Shown here one piece after another: positions 8,842 through 18,088 of a stretch of 64,000 nt of DNA. Numbering within the stretch: position 1 is the stretch's first letter; every line of letters starts with the position of its first letter. Under the pieces are notes generated by a model. The model was not told where the DNA came from and ran no database searches. It worked only from the letters and a program-made list of their open reading frames with translations. The translations under genes and the position numbers were made by a program. Origin of the DNA: Legionella micdadei (lineage in GTDB: Bacteria; Pseudomonadota; Gammaproteobacteria; Legionellales; Legionellaceae); NCBI RefSeq assembly GCF_000953635.1, contig NZ_LN614830.1, forward strand, positions 3,178,501 through 3,242,500. Reading direction: 5' to 3'.

Positions 8842-8950
8842 GAGCGCGGTAACAATTTGCTAGCTTCTGCGAAAATGGGATTGCTTCTCGAGCTACCAAA
8901 CAGAGGAGGCAAGCCATTTTCGCTAAGATTGCAGCATTGTGGGCACGCTC
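8842..8950. repeat. 109-bp imperfect inverted repeat
   Basis: Two arms of about 48 bases (8842-8889 and 8903-8950) are imperfect reverse complements around a 13-base centre. The arms share the outer GAGCG, an ACAAT block and a perfect 10-mer GCGAAAATGG / CCATTTTCGC (8869-8878 and 8914-8923), then TTGC and CTC near the centre. It lies in the sodB-argD intergenic space. It could be a miniature palindromic repeat of the genome or a long RNA hairpin at the end of sodB. I found no second copy in the window and no target-site duplication. Confidence 0.6.
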
Positions 8951-9004
8951 CAGAAACAGACAGCCAATACCGCAAGAGGTCTAATGAATGATAAGGAGTT
9001 TTTT

Positions 9005-10177
9005 ATGGCACTAATCACTAGTTATAGCCCTTTACCGATATCCTTCACTCATGGCGAGGGGGTATGGTTATATGATGAACAAGGTAAGGCTTATCTGGAT
9101 GGATTAAGCGGTATTGCCGTTTGTGGTTTAGGCCATGCACATCCTGATGTTACCCGCACAATACAAAAACAAGCCGAGAAATTACTCCATACTTCCAATG
9201 GTTACCATATTGTAGAACAAGAACAACTTGCTGAAAGATTAACTGCTTTAGCCAATATGGAGCAGGCATTTTTTGCTAACTCTGGTGCTGAAGCCAATGA
9301 AGCGGCAATTAAACTTACCCGCTTATACGGTCACAAGAAGGGCATTGAGACACCATCAATTATTGTCATGGAACGTGCATTTCATGGGCGAACCATGGCA
9401 ACCTTAACTGCATCCGGTAGTCGCAAGGTCCAAGCGGGATTTGAACCATTGGTTCCGGGATTTATTCGCGCACCATTTAACGATATCGATGCTATCCGTA
9501 CTATCGCAACCAATCGTGATGATGTGGTCGCAGTGATGATCGAACCGATTCAGGGTGAGGGAGGTATTTTTGTCGCTGAAGACTCCTACCTGAGAGCCTT
9601 AGCACAACTTTGCAAAGAACATGAATGGCTACTTATCCTTGATGAAATTCAAACAGGTAATGCACGTACAGGTAAATTTTTTGCCTATATGCATGCTAAC
9701 ATACAACCTGATATTGTCACTACAGCTAAAGGTTTAGGTAACGGCATTCCTATTAGTGTATGTTTAATGAAAGAAGCTGCATGCGACCTTTTTAAACCTG
9801 GTAACCACGGCTCAACGTTCGGCGGCAATCCGCTCGCGTGTGCAACTGCGTTAACTGTTTTAGATGTCATTGAACGAGATAATCTTTGTGAGCAAGTTAC
9901 CCAAAAGGGGATCCTTTTGAGAGAAAAGCTCATGCTAGAACTAGGTAATCATCCAAACGTACGGGGCATCCGTGGGCGAGGTTTTATGTTAGGTATCGAG
10001 CTTGATAGGCCAGCGAGTGATGCCCGAAAAATAGGACTTACCAATGGACTGCTTTTTAATGTGACTAACGATACTGTCATTCGACTTTTACCGCCGCTGA
10101 TTATTAGTGAGGAAGAAATCGACGAATTGGTTTCAAGATTAAGTAAAACCATTCATCAGTTTATTGAGAATACCTAA
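9005..10177 (+). CDS. argD: Acetylornithine/succinyldiaminopimelate-type aminotransferase
   Basis: A class III PLP-dependent aminotransferase of about 390 residues. Visible are GIAVCGLGHAHP, the PLP-phosphate region FFANSGAEANEAAIKLTR, AFHGRTMATLTASG, EPIQGEGGI, the Asp of LLILDEIQTGNARTGKFF and the PLP-binding Lys in VTTAKGLGNGIP. The frame opens upstream at 8939, but the ATG at 9005 has AAGGAG six bases before it and starts MALITSYSPLPISF, as in ArgD proteins. ArgD can act in both arginine and lysine/diaminopimelate synthesis. No other arg gene is adjacent, so the in vivo substrate is open. Confidence 0.85.
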   Translation: MALITSYSPLPISFTHGEGVWLYDEQGKAYLDGLSGIAVCGLGHAHPDVTRTIQKQAEKLLHTSNGYHIVEQEQLAERLTALANMEQAFFANSGAEANEAAIKLTRLYGHKKGIETPSIIVMERAFHGRTMATLTASGSRKVQAGFEPLVPGFIRAPFNDIDAIRTIATNRDDVVAVMIEPIQGEGGIFVAEDSYLRALAQLCKEHEWLLILDEIQTGNARTGKFFAYMHANIQPDIVTTAKGLGNGIPISVCLMKEAACDLFKPGNHGSTFGGNPLACATALTVLDVIERDNLCEQVTQKGILLREKLMLELGNHPNVRGIRGRGFMLGIELDRPASDARKIGLTNGLLFNVTNDTVIRLLPPLIISEEEIDELVSRLSKTIHQFIENT

Positions 10178-10203
10178 CATTCCTAGTAGTCGACAACCCT
10201 TCA

Positions 10204-10227
10204 CCTATTCCTCTTTGGAGGAATAGG
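10204..10227. terminator. Hairpin between convergent argD and rlmB
   Basis: CCTATTCCTC and GAGGAATAGG form a perfect 10-bp stem with the loop TTTG. It lies in the 62-base gap between the stops of argD (plus) and rlmB (minus). The flanking CAC / GTG can extend it past a one-base bulge. Position suggests a bidirectional terminator, although there is no strong T-run on either side. Confidence 0.55.
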
Positions 10228-10239
10228 GTGAGTTATGGC

Positions 10240-10983
10240 TTATCGATTCTCCCGCTGACGAACCACCTCATATAAACATACCCCGGTTGCAACAGAAACA
10301 TTCAAACTTTCCACGCTACCTAGCATGGGCAGGGAAAATAGTCCATCACAATGCTCTCTCGTTAATCGGCGTAAGCCTTCACCTTCCGCGCCCATCACTA
10401 TGGCAATTGATGAGTGACAATCAATATTATAGAGGGTTTCAAATGCTTCACCGGCTGCACCATAAACCCATACCCCTGATTGTTTAACTGTTTCTATCGC
10501 TCTAACTAAATTAGTTACCCGTACAACTGGGATAGATTCTGCTGCTCCACAGGCAACTTTGCTGACTACCGGTGTGATACTGGCACTTTTATCTTTGGGA
10601 ATAATCACAAAATCTACACCAGTTGCATCGGCTGTCCTCAGGCAAGCACCTAAGTTATGAGGATCAGTGATTCCATCTAAGATCAAGAGTAAACTTGGCT
10701 GTTTGCAAGCCATAAGCAAATTAGGAAGATCACTCTCATTATAATCTCGTAAATTGCCAGCAATCGCGACCACGCCTTGATGAGCAATGTCAGCGAAGCG
10801 CTGATTCATTTTTTGTTGCGGCAATTTTTCCACGGGAATCTGCCGCTCAATGGCTAAATCAAGAAGATCCTGCAGCCGTTTATCGGTTCTTTCTTGATTG
10901 ATATATACTTTCTTAGTTTGTCTGTGAGGATTGGTTAACAAAGCGGACACCGCGTGAATACCGTAAACATAATGCTCAGTCAT
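10240..10983 (-). CDS. rlmB: 23S rRNA (guanosine-2'-O-)-methyltransferase
   Basis: A SpoU/TrmH-family knotted methyltransferase modifying G2251 of 23S rRNA in the P loop. The N-terminal substrate-binding domain starts TEHYVYGIHAVSALL. The catalytic domain has ILDGITDPHNLGACLRTAD (motif 1), IVMGAEGEGLRRLTREHCD (motif 2) and LPMLGSVESLNVSVATGV (motif 3). The frame is open to 11037, but the ATG at 10983 gives the conserved start and overlaps the rnr stop by eight bases, implying translational coupling. The rnr-rlmB order is the usual gammaproteobacterial one. Confidence 0.95.
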   Translation of the reverse strand: MTEHYVYGIHAVSALLTNPHRQTKKVYINQERTDKRLQDLLDLAIERQIPVEKLPQQKMNQRFADIAHQGVVAIAGNLRDYNESDLPNLLMACKQPSLLLILDGITDPHNLGACLRTADATGVDFVIIPKDKSASITPVVSKVACGAAESIPVVRVTNLVRAIETVKQSGVWVYGAAGEAFETLYNIDCHSSIAIVMGAEGEGLRRLTREHCDGLFSLPMLGSVESLNVSVATGVCLYEVVRQRENR

Positions 10984-13168
10984 CGAAAATTCCACTTTCT
11001 GCTGGTTCAAAATCGATTTTACGCTCATCCAAATCAACTCGGGCGACTAATACTTTCATCTTATCACCAAGACGATAGACATGGCCGCCACGCTCACCAA
11101 CTAAACGATGTTTAATGGCATCAAAAGCATAGTAATCATTACGTAAAGAGGTAACGTGCACTAAACCTTCCACATAAATATCATTCAGCTCGACAAAAAT
11201 GCCAAAGCTGGTTACAGCTGAAATAGTGCCTTGAAATACCTGACCGAGCTTATCTTGCATGTATTCGCATTTTAACCAAGCAACGACTTCGCGCGTTGCC
11301 TCATCCGCACGTCGCTCCGTGAATGAGCAGTGCTTACCTAAGCGACTCATCTCTTCAGCAGTGTAATGGAATTTTTCTTCTATACCCTCCTTATCAATCA
11401 GATGCGCGATGGCCCGGTGAATCAATAGATCAGGGTAGCGCCGAATCGGTGAGGTAAAGTGTGTGTAAGCAGAATAAGCGAGACCAAAATGGCCATCATT
11501 TTCTTCGATGTATTGAGCTTGCTTTAAGGAGCGAAGCATGACCGTTTCAATTAAATGTTTCTCCGGTCTATTTTCTATGGACGATAAAACCTTCTGGAAG
11601 TCTTTAGGATGAGGCTTTTTACCACCGCCCAATTGCAATCCAAGTTCACCAAGAAATAATCGTAACGCTTCAATTTTATCTTCATCTGGCGTTTCATGGA
11701 CACGATAAAGAATAGGTAATTTTGCTTTTTCTAAAAAACGTGCTGTAGCTACATTAGCCGCAAGCATGCATTCTTCAATCAAGCGATGTGCGTCGTTACG
11801 GATGATCGGGACAATCCGTTGAATTTTTCGTTTATCATCAAATTCAATTCGAGTTTCTGTAGTCTCAAAATCCATTGCTCCACGGAGTTTACGCGCTTTT
11901 AATAAAGTTATGTACAATGCATGAAGAGATTGCAGTGAGGGCCATAATGCCTCATGTTGAGCATCTGTATTCCCATCCTGTAACCATTGGGCTACCTGCG
12001 TATAAGTTAACCGAGCGTGAGAATGGAAAACCGCACGATAGAAACGGGAACGGCTTATTTTCCCATCAGGAGTTATTGCCATCTCAGCAACTATGCATAA
12101 GCGATCGACATGTGGGTTAAGCGAGCAGATACCGTTCGATAGTGCTTCGGGTAACATAGGTACCACTCTACTTGGGAAATACACGGAGTTACCACGCCGC
12201 GCAGCTTCTTTATCTAATTCAGAATCAACAGTCACATAATGACTGACATCGGCAATTGCCACATAAAGTTGATATCCGCCTTTAGGTTTTTGGTAACAAT
12301 AAACGGCATCATCAAAATCCTTAGCATCCTCCCCGTCAATGGTAACAAAAGAAAGATGCCTTAAATCAGCACGGCCTTCTAACTGATCAGCAGTGACTTT
12401 TTGAGGAATTTTAGCCACTTCAGCTAGCACTTCTTCTGGCCACTCCGCGGGAATACCATGTGCATGTATAGCAACCTCAGTCTCCATTCCTGGGGCCATA
12501 TGCTCACCCAGAATATGAATTACTTTGCCGATTGCTTGATTACGCTTGCTTGGAAACGCAATCACTTCTGTCAATACCATTTGCCCGTTTTTAGCCCCAG
12601 CAGCAAACTCTAAAGGGATGGAAATATCTTGAGTCAACCGCTTATTATCAGGAATGACAAACCCAACACCATGTTCAGTGAAAAAACGGCCTACTACAGT
12701 CGCATTGGCATGTTCGATTATTTCATGTATTTTCCCTTCCGGTCGGCCGCGCCGATCAACACCTGATTGGTAAGCAAGTACGAGATCACCATGCATTACT
12801 GTTCGCATTTCTTTGGCAGATAAGATCATATCCTCTCCACCTTCCTCCGGGATAAAAAACCCATATCCGTCCGGATGGCCTTGTATAGTGCCTCGTTGTA
12901 AATTAATACGACCCAACAAACAGAAACGACCGCGACGATCCAGCATAATTTGCCCGTCGCGCAGCATTGCTTTTAAACGGAAACCCAACGCTTCTTGCTC
13001 GCTTTCGCTTTCTACCTCAAGTCTAGCCATTAATTGATTACGAGTCATAGGACGACCAAAGTCTTCCATCTCTTGCATGATCAATTCGCGACTGGGTATG
13101 GGTATCGCGTACTTTTCTTTTTCCCTTTTATAGAAAGGATCCTTTGATTTTTTGCTCACTTTCACCAC
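10976..13168 (-). CDS. rnr: Ribonuclease R
   Basis: A processive 3'-5' exoribonuclease that can degrade structured RNA. The order is an N-terminal helix-turn-helix-like region (residues 25-85), cold-shock domains (about 85-230), the RNB catalytic domain with its Asp cluster in TIDGEDAKDFDDAVYC (about 273-288), FTSPIRRYPDLLIHRAI, and a C-terminal S1 domain (FQGTISAVTSFGIFVELND). It is 730 residues long; the Lys-rich tail of E. coli RNase R is largely missing and the protein ends at FEPAESGIFDD. First gene of the rnr-rlmB pair. Confidence 0.96.
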   Translation of the reverse strand: MVKVSKKSKDPFYKREKEKYAIPIPSRELIMQEMEDFGRPMTRNQLMARLEVESESEQEALGFRLKAMLRDGQIMLDRRGRFCLLGRINLQRGTIQGHPDGYGFFIPEEGGEDMILSAKEMRTVMHGDLVLAYQSGVDRRGRPEGKIHEIIEHANATVVGRFFTEHGVGFVIPDNKRLTQDISIPLEFAAGAKNGQMVLTEVIAFPSKRNQAIGKVIHILGEHMAPGMETEVAIHAHGIPAEWPEEVLAEVAKIPQKVTADQLEGRADLRHLSFVTIDGEDAKDFDDAVYCYQKPKGGYQLYVAIADVSHYVTVDSELDKEAARRGNSVYFPSRVVPMLPEALSNGICSLNPHVDRLCIVAEMAITPDGKISRSRFYRAVFHSHARLTYTQVAQWLQDGNTDAQHEALWPSLQSLHALYITLLKARKLRGAMDFETTETRIEFDDKRKIQRIVPIIRNDAHRLIEECMLAANVATARFLEKAKLPILYRVHETPDEDKIEALRLFLGELGLQLGGGKKPHPKDFQKVLSSIENRPEKHLIETVMLRSLKQAQYIEENDGHFGLAYSAYTHFTSPIRRYPDLLIHRAIAHLIDKEGIEEKFHYTAEEMSRLGKHCSFTERRADEATREVVAWLKCEYMQDKLGQVFQGTISAVTSFGIFVELNDIYVEGLVHVTSLRNDYYAFDAIKHRLVGERGGHVYRLGDKMKVLVARVDLDERKIDFEPAESGIFDD

Positions 13169-13191
13169 TTTTATACAAAATTTAATTTACA

Positions 13192-13662
13192 TTATTCCGA
13201 AGAACTGGATAACTCAAATCCGCGTCCTCCCAAATGTTCCATTAAGTTCGAAAGAACCATATTTTCACCCGCCCAAAAAGTTCCAATTTCTTTTGCAGGC
13301 AAAGTTACTTTTGCCCAGCGGCACACTGCAATGACCCCTTGACAAGGAACTTGTTGTTCATGGCCTGGTTTCGATTCAATACAACTCAGCTCAAAATTCT
13401 TTTGATCCAGCGCAAGAGCAGACCAATTGCCTGCTTGTAATCGGCTGCTCCAGCCTGCACTAGCACCTGGATCGGAAACTGGATGAGTAATCCATAAATC
13501 AGTATTAGATAAATTATGAATCATAACTAAGGATGGCTTTTTCGCGGATACCATCAATGTCTCCCCCTTGACTGCAACAGGCTTACAGTCTGAAGGCATC
13601 TTATCTTCGGCGCTAACCGCACCAGCAATAAGAAGCAATAAAGTAGATAAAATAAATTTCAT
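13192..13662 (-). CDS. Small secreted protein of unknown function
   Basis: A 156-residue protein with a clear signal peptide (MKFILSTLLLLIAGAVSA) and four cysteines in the mature part (SDCKP, LSCIES, VPCQG, AVCRW), suggesting two periplasmic disulfides. The core VMIHNLSNTDLWITHPVSDP and AGWSSRLQAGNWSALAL looks like a beta-sandwich. I do not recognise it with certainty; the pattern recalls Legionella EnhB-type enhanced-entry proteins, but that is only a resemblance. It lies just upstream of rnr on the same strand (23 bases). Confidence 0.6.
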   Translation of the reverse strand: MKFILSTLLLLIAGAVSAEDKMPSDCKPVAVKGETLMVSAKKPSLVMIHNLSNTDLWITHPVSDPGASAGWSSRLQAGNWSALALDQKNFELSCIESKPGHEQQVPCQGVIAVCRWAKVTLPAKEIGTFWAGENMVLSNLMEHLGGRGFELSSSSE

Positions 13663-13845
13663 AATTATCTCCGCTTAACCAATCTCAGAATAGTTGCACA
13701 AAAGACAGAGTCTGTCATCACTTCCTTGCCTTTATCTTGGGATCGTAACTATTTACCACAGAGTTTCTGAAACAATTAGGAAGAGTCGACTTTTAAAGCC
13801 ATTATAGTAGAATCGATAATGGCTCAACTTTAAAGGATAATAAGT

Positions 13846-14580
13846 GTGAGATTTTTGTTTTTATTACTCGCCCTGCTTCTATGCTCCCCTATAAAAGCTG
13901 AAATCATCCGCGTAGGGACTCTCCCCTATGATCCTCCCTTTGAGATTGAAGCTGATAAAGATTTACATTTTTTTGGTTTCGATATCGATATCATGACTGA
14001 AATTTGCAATCGCATCCAAGCAGATTGTCGTTTTATTCCCTTGAATTTTATCAAAATATTTACGGAATTAGCAGCAGGGAATATTGATTTGGGCCTGGGG
14101 GCTATCAGTATCACTGAATCTCGAGAAGAAACATTTTTATTTAGTTTACCCTATTTAGCAAGTAGCGGCCAATATGTAACTACAACCGCCTCCTCTATTC
14201 GTAATATCGAAGACATCCGAGAAAAACGGGTAGGTTCTGTTCAAGGCACGCTGTTTAAAGCCCTTGTCTTGGAAAAATTTCATAACCTTGTGCAAATTAT
14301 CGAGTACCCAGCTATTACCAGCGCATTTCAGGCTCTATCAAAAAATAAAGTGGGTGTCGTTATTACCGATGAAGAAACAGCAAGGCATTGGGTCTCAATC
14401 AATAGCACTATGTTTAAACTCCTAGGATCGAGCATCCCCGTGGGAATAGGTTATGGGATTATGGCAAACAAAAAATCATCTGATTTAATTGGGCGTGTTA
14501 ATAAAGCGCTTCTTGATATGGAAAATGATGGGACTTATCTAAAAATTTACAATCGTTACTTTGCTAAGATAGTACTCTAA
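13846..14580 (+). CDS. Periplasmic amino-acid-type solute-binding protein
   Basis: A 244-residue SBP_bac_3 family protein. The signal peptide is VRFLFLLLALLLCSPIKA, starting at a GTG preceded by AAAGGA. The mature part starts EIIRVGTLPYDPPFEIE and continues GFDIDIMTEICNRI, ELAAGNIDLGLGAISITESR (ligand-binding lobe) and DIREKRVGSVQGTLF (second lobe). The length and pattern fit arginine/polar amino acid binding proteins. No permease or ATPase gene is adjacent, so it is an orphan that may serve a distant ABC transporter or act as a sensor. Confidence 0.82.
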   Translation: MRFLFLLLALLLCSPIKAEIIRVGTLPYDPPFEIEADKDLHFFGFDIDIMTEICNRIQADCRFIPLNFIKIFTELAAGNIDLGLGAISITESREETFLFSLPYLASSGQYVTTTASSIRNIEDIREKRVGSVQGTLFKALVLEKFHNLVQIIEYPAITSAFQALSKNKVGVVITDEETARHWVSINSTMFKLLGSSIPVGIGYGIMANKKSSDLIGRVNKALLDMENDGTYLKIYNRYFAKIVL

Positions 14581-14643
14581 CTTTTTTAAGGGTTTCTACA
14601 TTATTTAAAAACACATCCCTCCCTGTTCAAGGTGCTTCAATTC

Positions 14644-15360
14644 CTAAAAATTGAGAAAAAAATTGACTGATACCACATTAGAAAGAAAATTAGGAACCCC
14701 GAATCGCCGGATAAATTGATTCATGTAGCCAATTTCTGTTGTTGCATTCGAATTAATTGTGTATCCAAGACCGATAAAAACCCGATTCTGGTCAAAACCC
14801 CGACCATTTCTGCCTATGTAATCATTTTTATGCCAGAATATCTCATCGAAGCTGACAAAACTGAGTTTAGAATTGGCCTTTAATGGAATAGCAATTTTTG
14901 TGAACTGCCTCGCTCTATAAGCAACTTTATTGTTATTCGGATCATTTTGAAAAAATCGCTGCTCCATGCGAGTGCGGCTGGTAAAAGTTAAATGCGGGGT
15001 TGTTTTTACCCATAAGAGTTGCTGCCAAATTCGATTTTCATTGAATGGACTGGTAGTCAGGGGAAAGTTTGTATGAATCCAGGCATAACCTACCCATATG
15101 CTCAGATTGCGCGTTATCGCATAACCTAATCCAGGTCGTAATAAGGTTTGTGTAAGCCGTTTACTGTCATTACCAATACGTTCTTGTCCTTCCAACCAGC
15201 ACCTTACATGACCAAGCGTAGTATCGTCGTGACTAAACCGACTTATCACAGTCAAATTAGGCCAAACCTGAAAATCCCGCTGGGTAGCACACACCCCCTT
15301 TGCAACCCACCCCCCCAGAATCAGCAGGCAAAAAAACAAACAACTTCTAATTTGATGCAA
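14644..15360 (-). CDS. DUF2490 outer-membrane-like protein
   Basis: 238 residues with an N-terminal signal (CLFFCLLILGGWVAKGVCA), then a beta-rich sequence of the DUF2490 family: RDFQVWPNLTVISRF, LGYAITRNLSIWVGYAWIHT, RTRMEQRFFQ and ENRIWQQLLW. These proteins are predicted outer-membrane barrels of unknown role, and the C-terminus ends in an aromatic strand (VSVNFFLNF) as barrels do. It is followed upstream on the same strand by the DUF488 and DUF523 genes with short gaps, so the three may be co-transcribed. Confidence 0.8.
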   Translation of the reverse strand: MHQIRSCLFFCLLILGGWVAKGVCATQRDFQVWPNLTVISRFSHDDTTLGHVRCWLEGQERIGNDSKRLTQTLLRPGLGYAITRNLSIWVGYAWIHTNFPLTTSPFNENRIWQQLLWVKTTPHLTFTSRTRMEQRFFQNDPNNNKVAYRARQFTKIAIPLKANSKLSFVSFDEIFWHKNDYIGRNGRGFDQNRVFIGLGYTINSNATTEIGYMNQFIRRFGVPNFLSNVVSVNFFLNF

Positions 15361-15370
15361 AACTTTCCTC

Positions 15371-15910
15371 TTAATTATTTTTCATCGTTAGGTAATATAT
15401 TTGCATTGGTCTTTTGCTTCTGTCTACCCTTGCAAATGAGGTTAGGTTGTGGCGTTTAATGGATTGTTTTCCCAGAATATGCCAAACCTGATAATTTCGA
15501 ATAACTTCGGCATCTGCAATTAATGATCGATGGCAACGCCAAGGCAATGCTTCACTGCACATCACTGCTACTCGTTCTTTTCTTACAATTTGATTTAATG
15601 CCTTTAATCCTTCAAAAAAATTTTTTGTCAACATGTAATCTGCAAAACCACGAAAACTGCTGTTCTTCCAACCTGTGTTTATTGAATTTTTATTGGGTTT
15701 ACGAAACCCACCAAGCTTTACTAGGTGCGTATAAGAAATATTTTCTTTTTTTAAATAAGCCTCTAGCCCAACCTGATTAAACCAAGGCACATGTCTTGAT
15801 TTCGGTACTGAACGTACGTCGACCAGATGAGTTATACCGTGACTATGCAAAATACCGAGAAAGTCACTCAAAGAAAGTGTTGAATGGCCTATTGTATAGA
15901 GTTCTTTCAT
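15371..15910 (-). CDS. DUF488 family protein
   Basis: 179 residues. Family hallmarks: LYTIGHSTLSLSDFLGIL at the N-terminus, HLVDVRSVPKSRHVPWFN, SYTHLVKLGGFRKP and the cysteine-containing VAVMCSEALPWRCHRSLIAD. DUF488 proteins are small cytoplasmic proteins of unsettled function; the conserved Cys/Arg/His suggest an enzymatic or nucleic-acid-related role. The gene is six bases downstream of the DUF523 gene. Confidence 0.85.
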   Translation of the reverse strand: MKELYTIGHSTLSLSDFLGILHSHGITHLVDVRSVPKSRHVPWFNQVGLEAYLKKENISYTHLVKLGGFRKPNKNSINTGWKNSSFRGFADYMLTKNFFEGLKALNQIVRKERVAVMCSEALPWRCHRSLIADAEVIRNYQVWHILGKQSIKRHNLTSFARVDRSKRPMQIYYLTMKNN

Positions 15911-15916
15911 TGCTTA

Positions 15917-16405
15917 TTACATGCTTTGCGCTGCTTGTATAGCGTTATCAATATGGTTTTCATCAAATACCAGAACACCATGTCGTTTTAATAAGGCAGC
16001 AGTCACACCATCTCCATTAATCAATCTTCGCGAAAAACTACCGTCATAGATCTGATTTGTCCCACAAGAAGGGCTTTTGGCTTTTAAAATTGCCACGGAT
16101 ATGCCGTGTTTCTTGAGAAGATCAACTACCTTTTTTGCCCCTTTTATAAAAGATTGTGTAACATCTTGATTCGTTACGGTTTTTACAAAAGCTATTTCAT
16201 TTAATACATCCTTTCCAGATTGTCCATTCTGAATTTCAGCGGGTGCCCTTGGAACTGGTAATCCTCCAACGACTTCAGGACAAATTGTGATAATTTTTCC
16301 CTCTTTAAGCCATTGCTGTATAGTGGGATGGCTTTGAAGACAATCACCGCCATCATAGCGAACTTTTTGGCCTAAAAGGCAGGCACTCATCAGTATTTTA
16401 GCCAT
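15917..16405 (-). CDS. DUF523 family protein
   Basis: About 162 residues. The DUF523 pattern is clear: ILMSACLLGQKVRYDGGDC, IITICPEVVGGLPVPRAPAE and the cysteine motif VAILKAKSPSCGTNQIYDGS. The frame opens at 16411, but the ATG at 16405 has AAGGA six bases upstream and gives MAKILMSACLLG. Function unknown; the conserved cysteines may bind a metal or act catalytically. First gene of a possible DUF523-DUF488-DUF2490 transcript. Confidence 0.85.
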   Translation of the reverse strand: MAKILMSACLLGQKVRYDGGDCLQSHPTIQQWLKEGKIITICPEVVGGLPVPRAPAEIQNGQSGKDVLNEIAFVKTVTNQDVTQSFIKGAKKVVDLLKKHGISVAILKAKSPSCGTNQIYDGSFSRRLINGDGVTAALLKRHGVLVFDENHIDNAIQAAQSM

Positions 16406-16633
16406 ATCCATTCCTTTAAAAATTTAAATTTCTTATAACAATTCTATAATACCAACTAGGTTTTTAACGCCATTAGAGCCGAACTTATTCTAACCTGAAT
16501 AGATAAAAGAAATCGTCTCAAAAAAAATAAGCTTGCAAGGGGTTTAAAAATTTGATAGTTCATATCTGCTTGAATGTCTAAGAAAATCCACTAGGGATAG
16601 ACAAATTTAATTGACAATAATAAAAAAGAAGCA

Positions 16634-17401
16634 ATGGAACAAACTATTCATAATAAATTCTCAATAACTAAATTCTTTCTGATGATAACTGCTGGAGCAC
16701 TTTATATCGTTCAATCCCATGCGTTCCACCCCAATGGTAAGGATCAGCCAGTTAAAATTGAATCTACATTTTTGACTCAAGCTAAACATCAACGCGAGAT
16801 CGTTGTTCTAATCCACGGTCTAATGCGCTCTTCTTTAAGCATGGCTTCATTAAAACTGTACTTAAAAAACCAAGGATATCAAGTTTACTCATACAGTTAT
16901 CCTTCCTCGCGATACGATATTCATGAGCATGGAATTTTTCTGTATCAATTTATTGACTCTTTATTATCAGAAAATCGTGGTAGAAAAATCCACTTTATCA
17001 CGCACAGCCTGGGCGGCATTATTATCAGGGAAGCATTAGCTAATCTTACTAAAAATCAATTAAAAGACATCGGATGTTTGATTATGCTAGCTCCCCCTAA
17101 CCAAGGCTCCTCATTGGCAAAATCGTTTATAAAAGTATTTCCAATGGTTGTCCCTTTCATAAAACCCCTTGCAGAGTTAAGTTCTGATCAAACCGCTTAT
17201 GTGCATCGTGTTCCCATCCCTAACATTAAAATCGGCATCATTGCTGGACGCTACGATGCGAAGGTTCCTCCTTCAGAAGCCCGTTTACCCGGCCAAACTG
17301 AGCCAGTCATTATCGATACAAACCATGCTTTTATCATGAATAATCCGAAAGCCAGGCAGTTAATCCTGACTTTCTTAGAAAAAGGTAAATTTGAAGAATA
17401 G
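16634..17401 (+). CDS. Lipase-like alpha/beta hydrolase, probably exported
   Basis: 255 residues. An N-terminal hydrophobic segment (FFLMITAGALYIVQSHA) acts as a signal or anchor. The hydrolase core follows with oxyanion loop EIVVLIHGLMRSSLSMAS, the nucleophile elbow HFITHSLGGIIIREAL (Ser in THSLGG), IMLAPPNQGSSLAKS and the catalytic His in IDTNHAFIMNNP. The Asp is probably in IAGRYDAKVPPSEA. This resembles the PGAP1-like/LipA-type triacylglycerol lipase fold used by many secreted bacterial lipases. AGAAG precedes the ATG. Substrate unknown. Confidence 0.8.
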   Translation: MEQTIHNKFSITKFFLMITAGALYIVQSHAFHPNGKDQPVKIESTFLTQAKHQREIVVLIHGLMRSSLSMASLKLYLKNQGYQVYSYSYPSSRYDIHEHGIFLYQFIDSLLSENRGRKIHFITHSLGGIIIREALANLTKNQLKDIGCLIMLAPPNQGSSLAKSFIKVFPMVVPFIKPLAELSSDQTAYVHRVPIPNIKIGIIAGRYDAKVPPSEARLPGQTEPVIIDTNHAFIMNNPKARQLILTFLEKGKFEE

Positions 17402-17488
17402 CAAGGGTTAGTAACCATTTAGTTTTATCGCCATTTAACCAATTTACATGTAACATAGGGCCTGTTTTCGTTTCGCCGGAGTAAACTA

Positions 17489-18088
17489 ATGGCTCATTTT
17501 ATCGATGTCACTGAAATTGCTGATCTACATCACAATTGTATTGTTCGTTGGAAAAACAGTGAATTGATCTTCAATCACCAAAATTTTTTAGCTTTAGTCG
17601 AAGAGAATCATGCCTTTAATTATCAACTTTGGCATGCAGAAGACAGAGCTCGACGTGATGATATGGGATACGAATTTGTTTATTCAGCTAAACGTGAAAT
17701 CGATCATTATAACCAGCAGCGTAATAACCGCATGGAAGCGATGGACGAGTGGCTTTACAATGCTCTGAAACCAGCAGACCCCAATGATTGCCCAGTCCAT
17801 TCTGAGACACCGGGGATGATGATTGACCGGCTTTCCATTCTTGCACTTAAAGCCTACCACATGAATTTGCAGGCCAAGCGAGAAGAAGTAGACGATGCGC
17901 ATCGGCAAAAGTGTCATCGCAAATGGCAAACTATTATTGCCCAACAAAATCAATTGCTGGATTGTTTAAAACACTTGTTTAATGAAATCGCTGATGGCAC
18001 AAGAACGTTTAGAGTCTATCATCAATTCAAAATGTATAATGATCCTACACTAAACCCACAACTGTACTGTGCGGACCATATTCGCTAA
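17489..18088 (+). CDS. DUF4254 domain protein
   Basis: 199 residues, entirely helical in appearance, without signal or membrane segments. YQLWHAEDRARRDDMGYEFV and MMIDRLSILALKAYHM match the DUF4254 family as I know it, which is found in Bacteroidetes and scattered Proteobacteria near envelope-glycan genes. Function unknown. Its last 44 bases overlap the convergent 733-residue gene on the other strand. Confidence 0.8.
   Translation: MAHFIDVTEIADLHHNCIVRWKNSELIFNHQNFLALVEENHAFNYQLWHAEDRARRDDMGYEFVYSAKREIDHYNQQRNNRMEAMDEWLYNALKPADPNDCPVHSETPGMMIDRLSILALKAYHMNLQAKREEVDDAHRQKCHRKWQTIIAQQNQLLDCLKHLFNEIADGTRTFRVYHQFKMYNDPTLNPQLYCADHIR

Noticed and set aside
8721-8975. Minus-strand 84-codon frame across the sodB end
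   Set aside because: It runs through the 109-bp inverted repeat and antisense to sodB; the product looks like chance translation.
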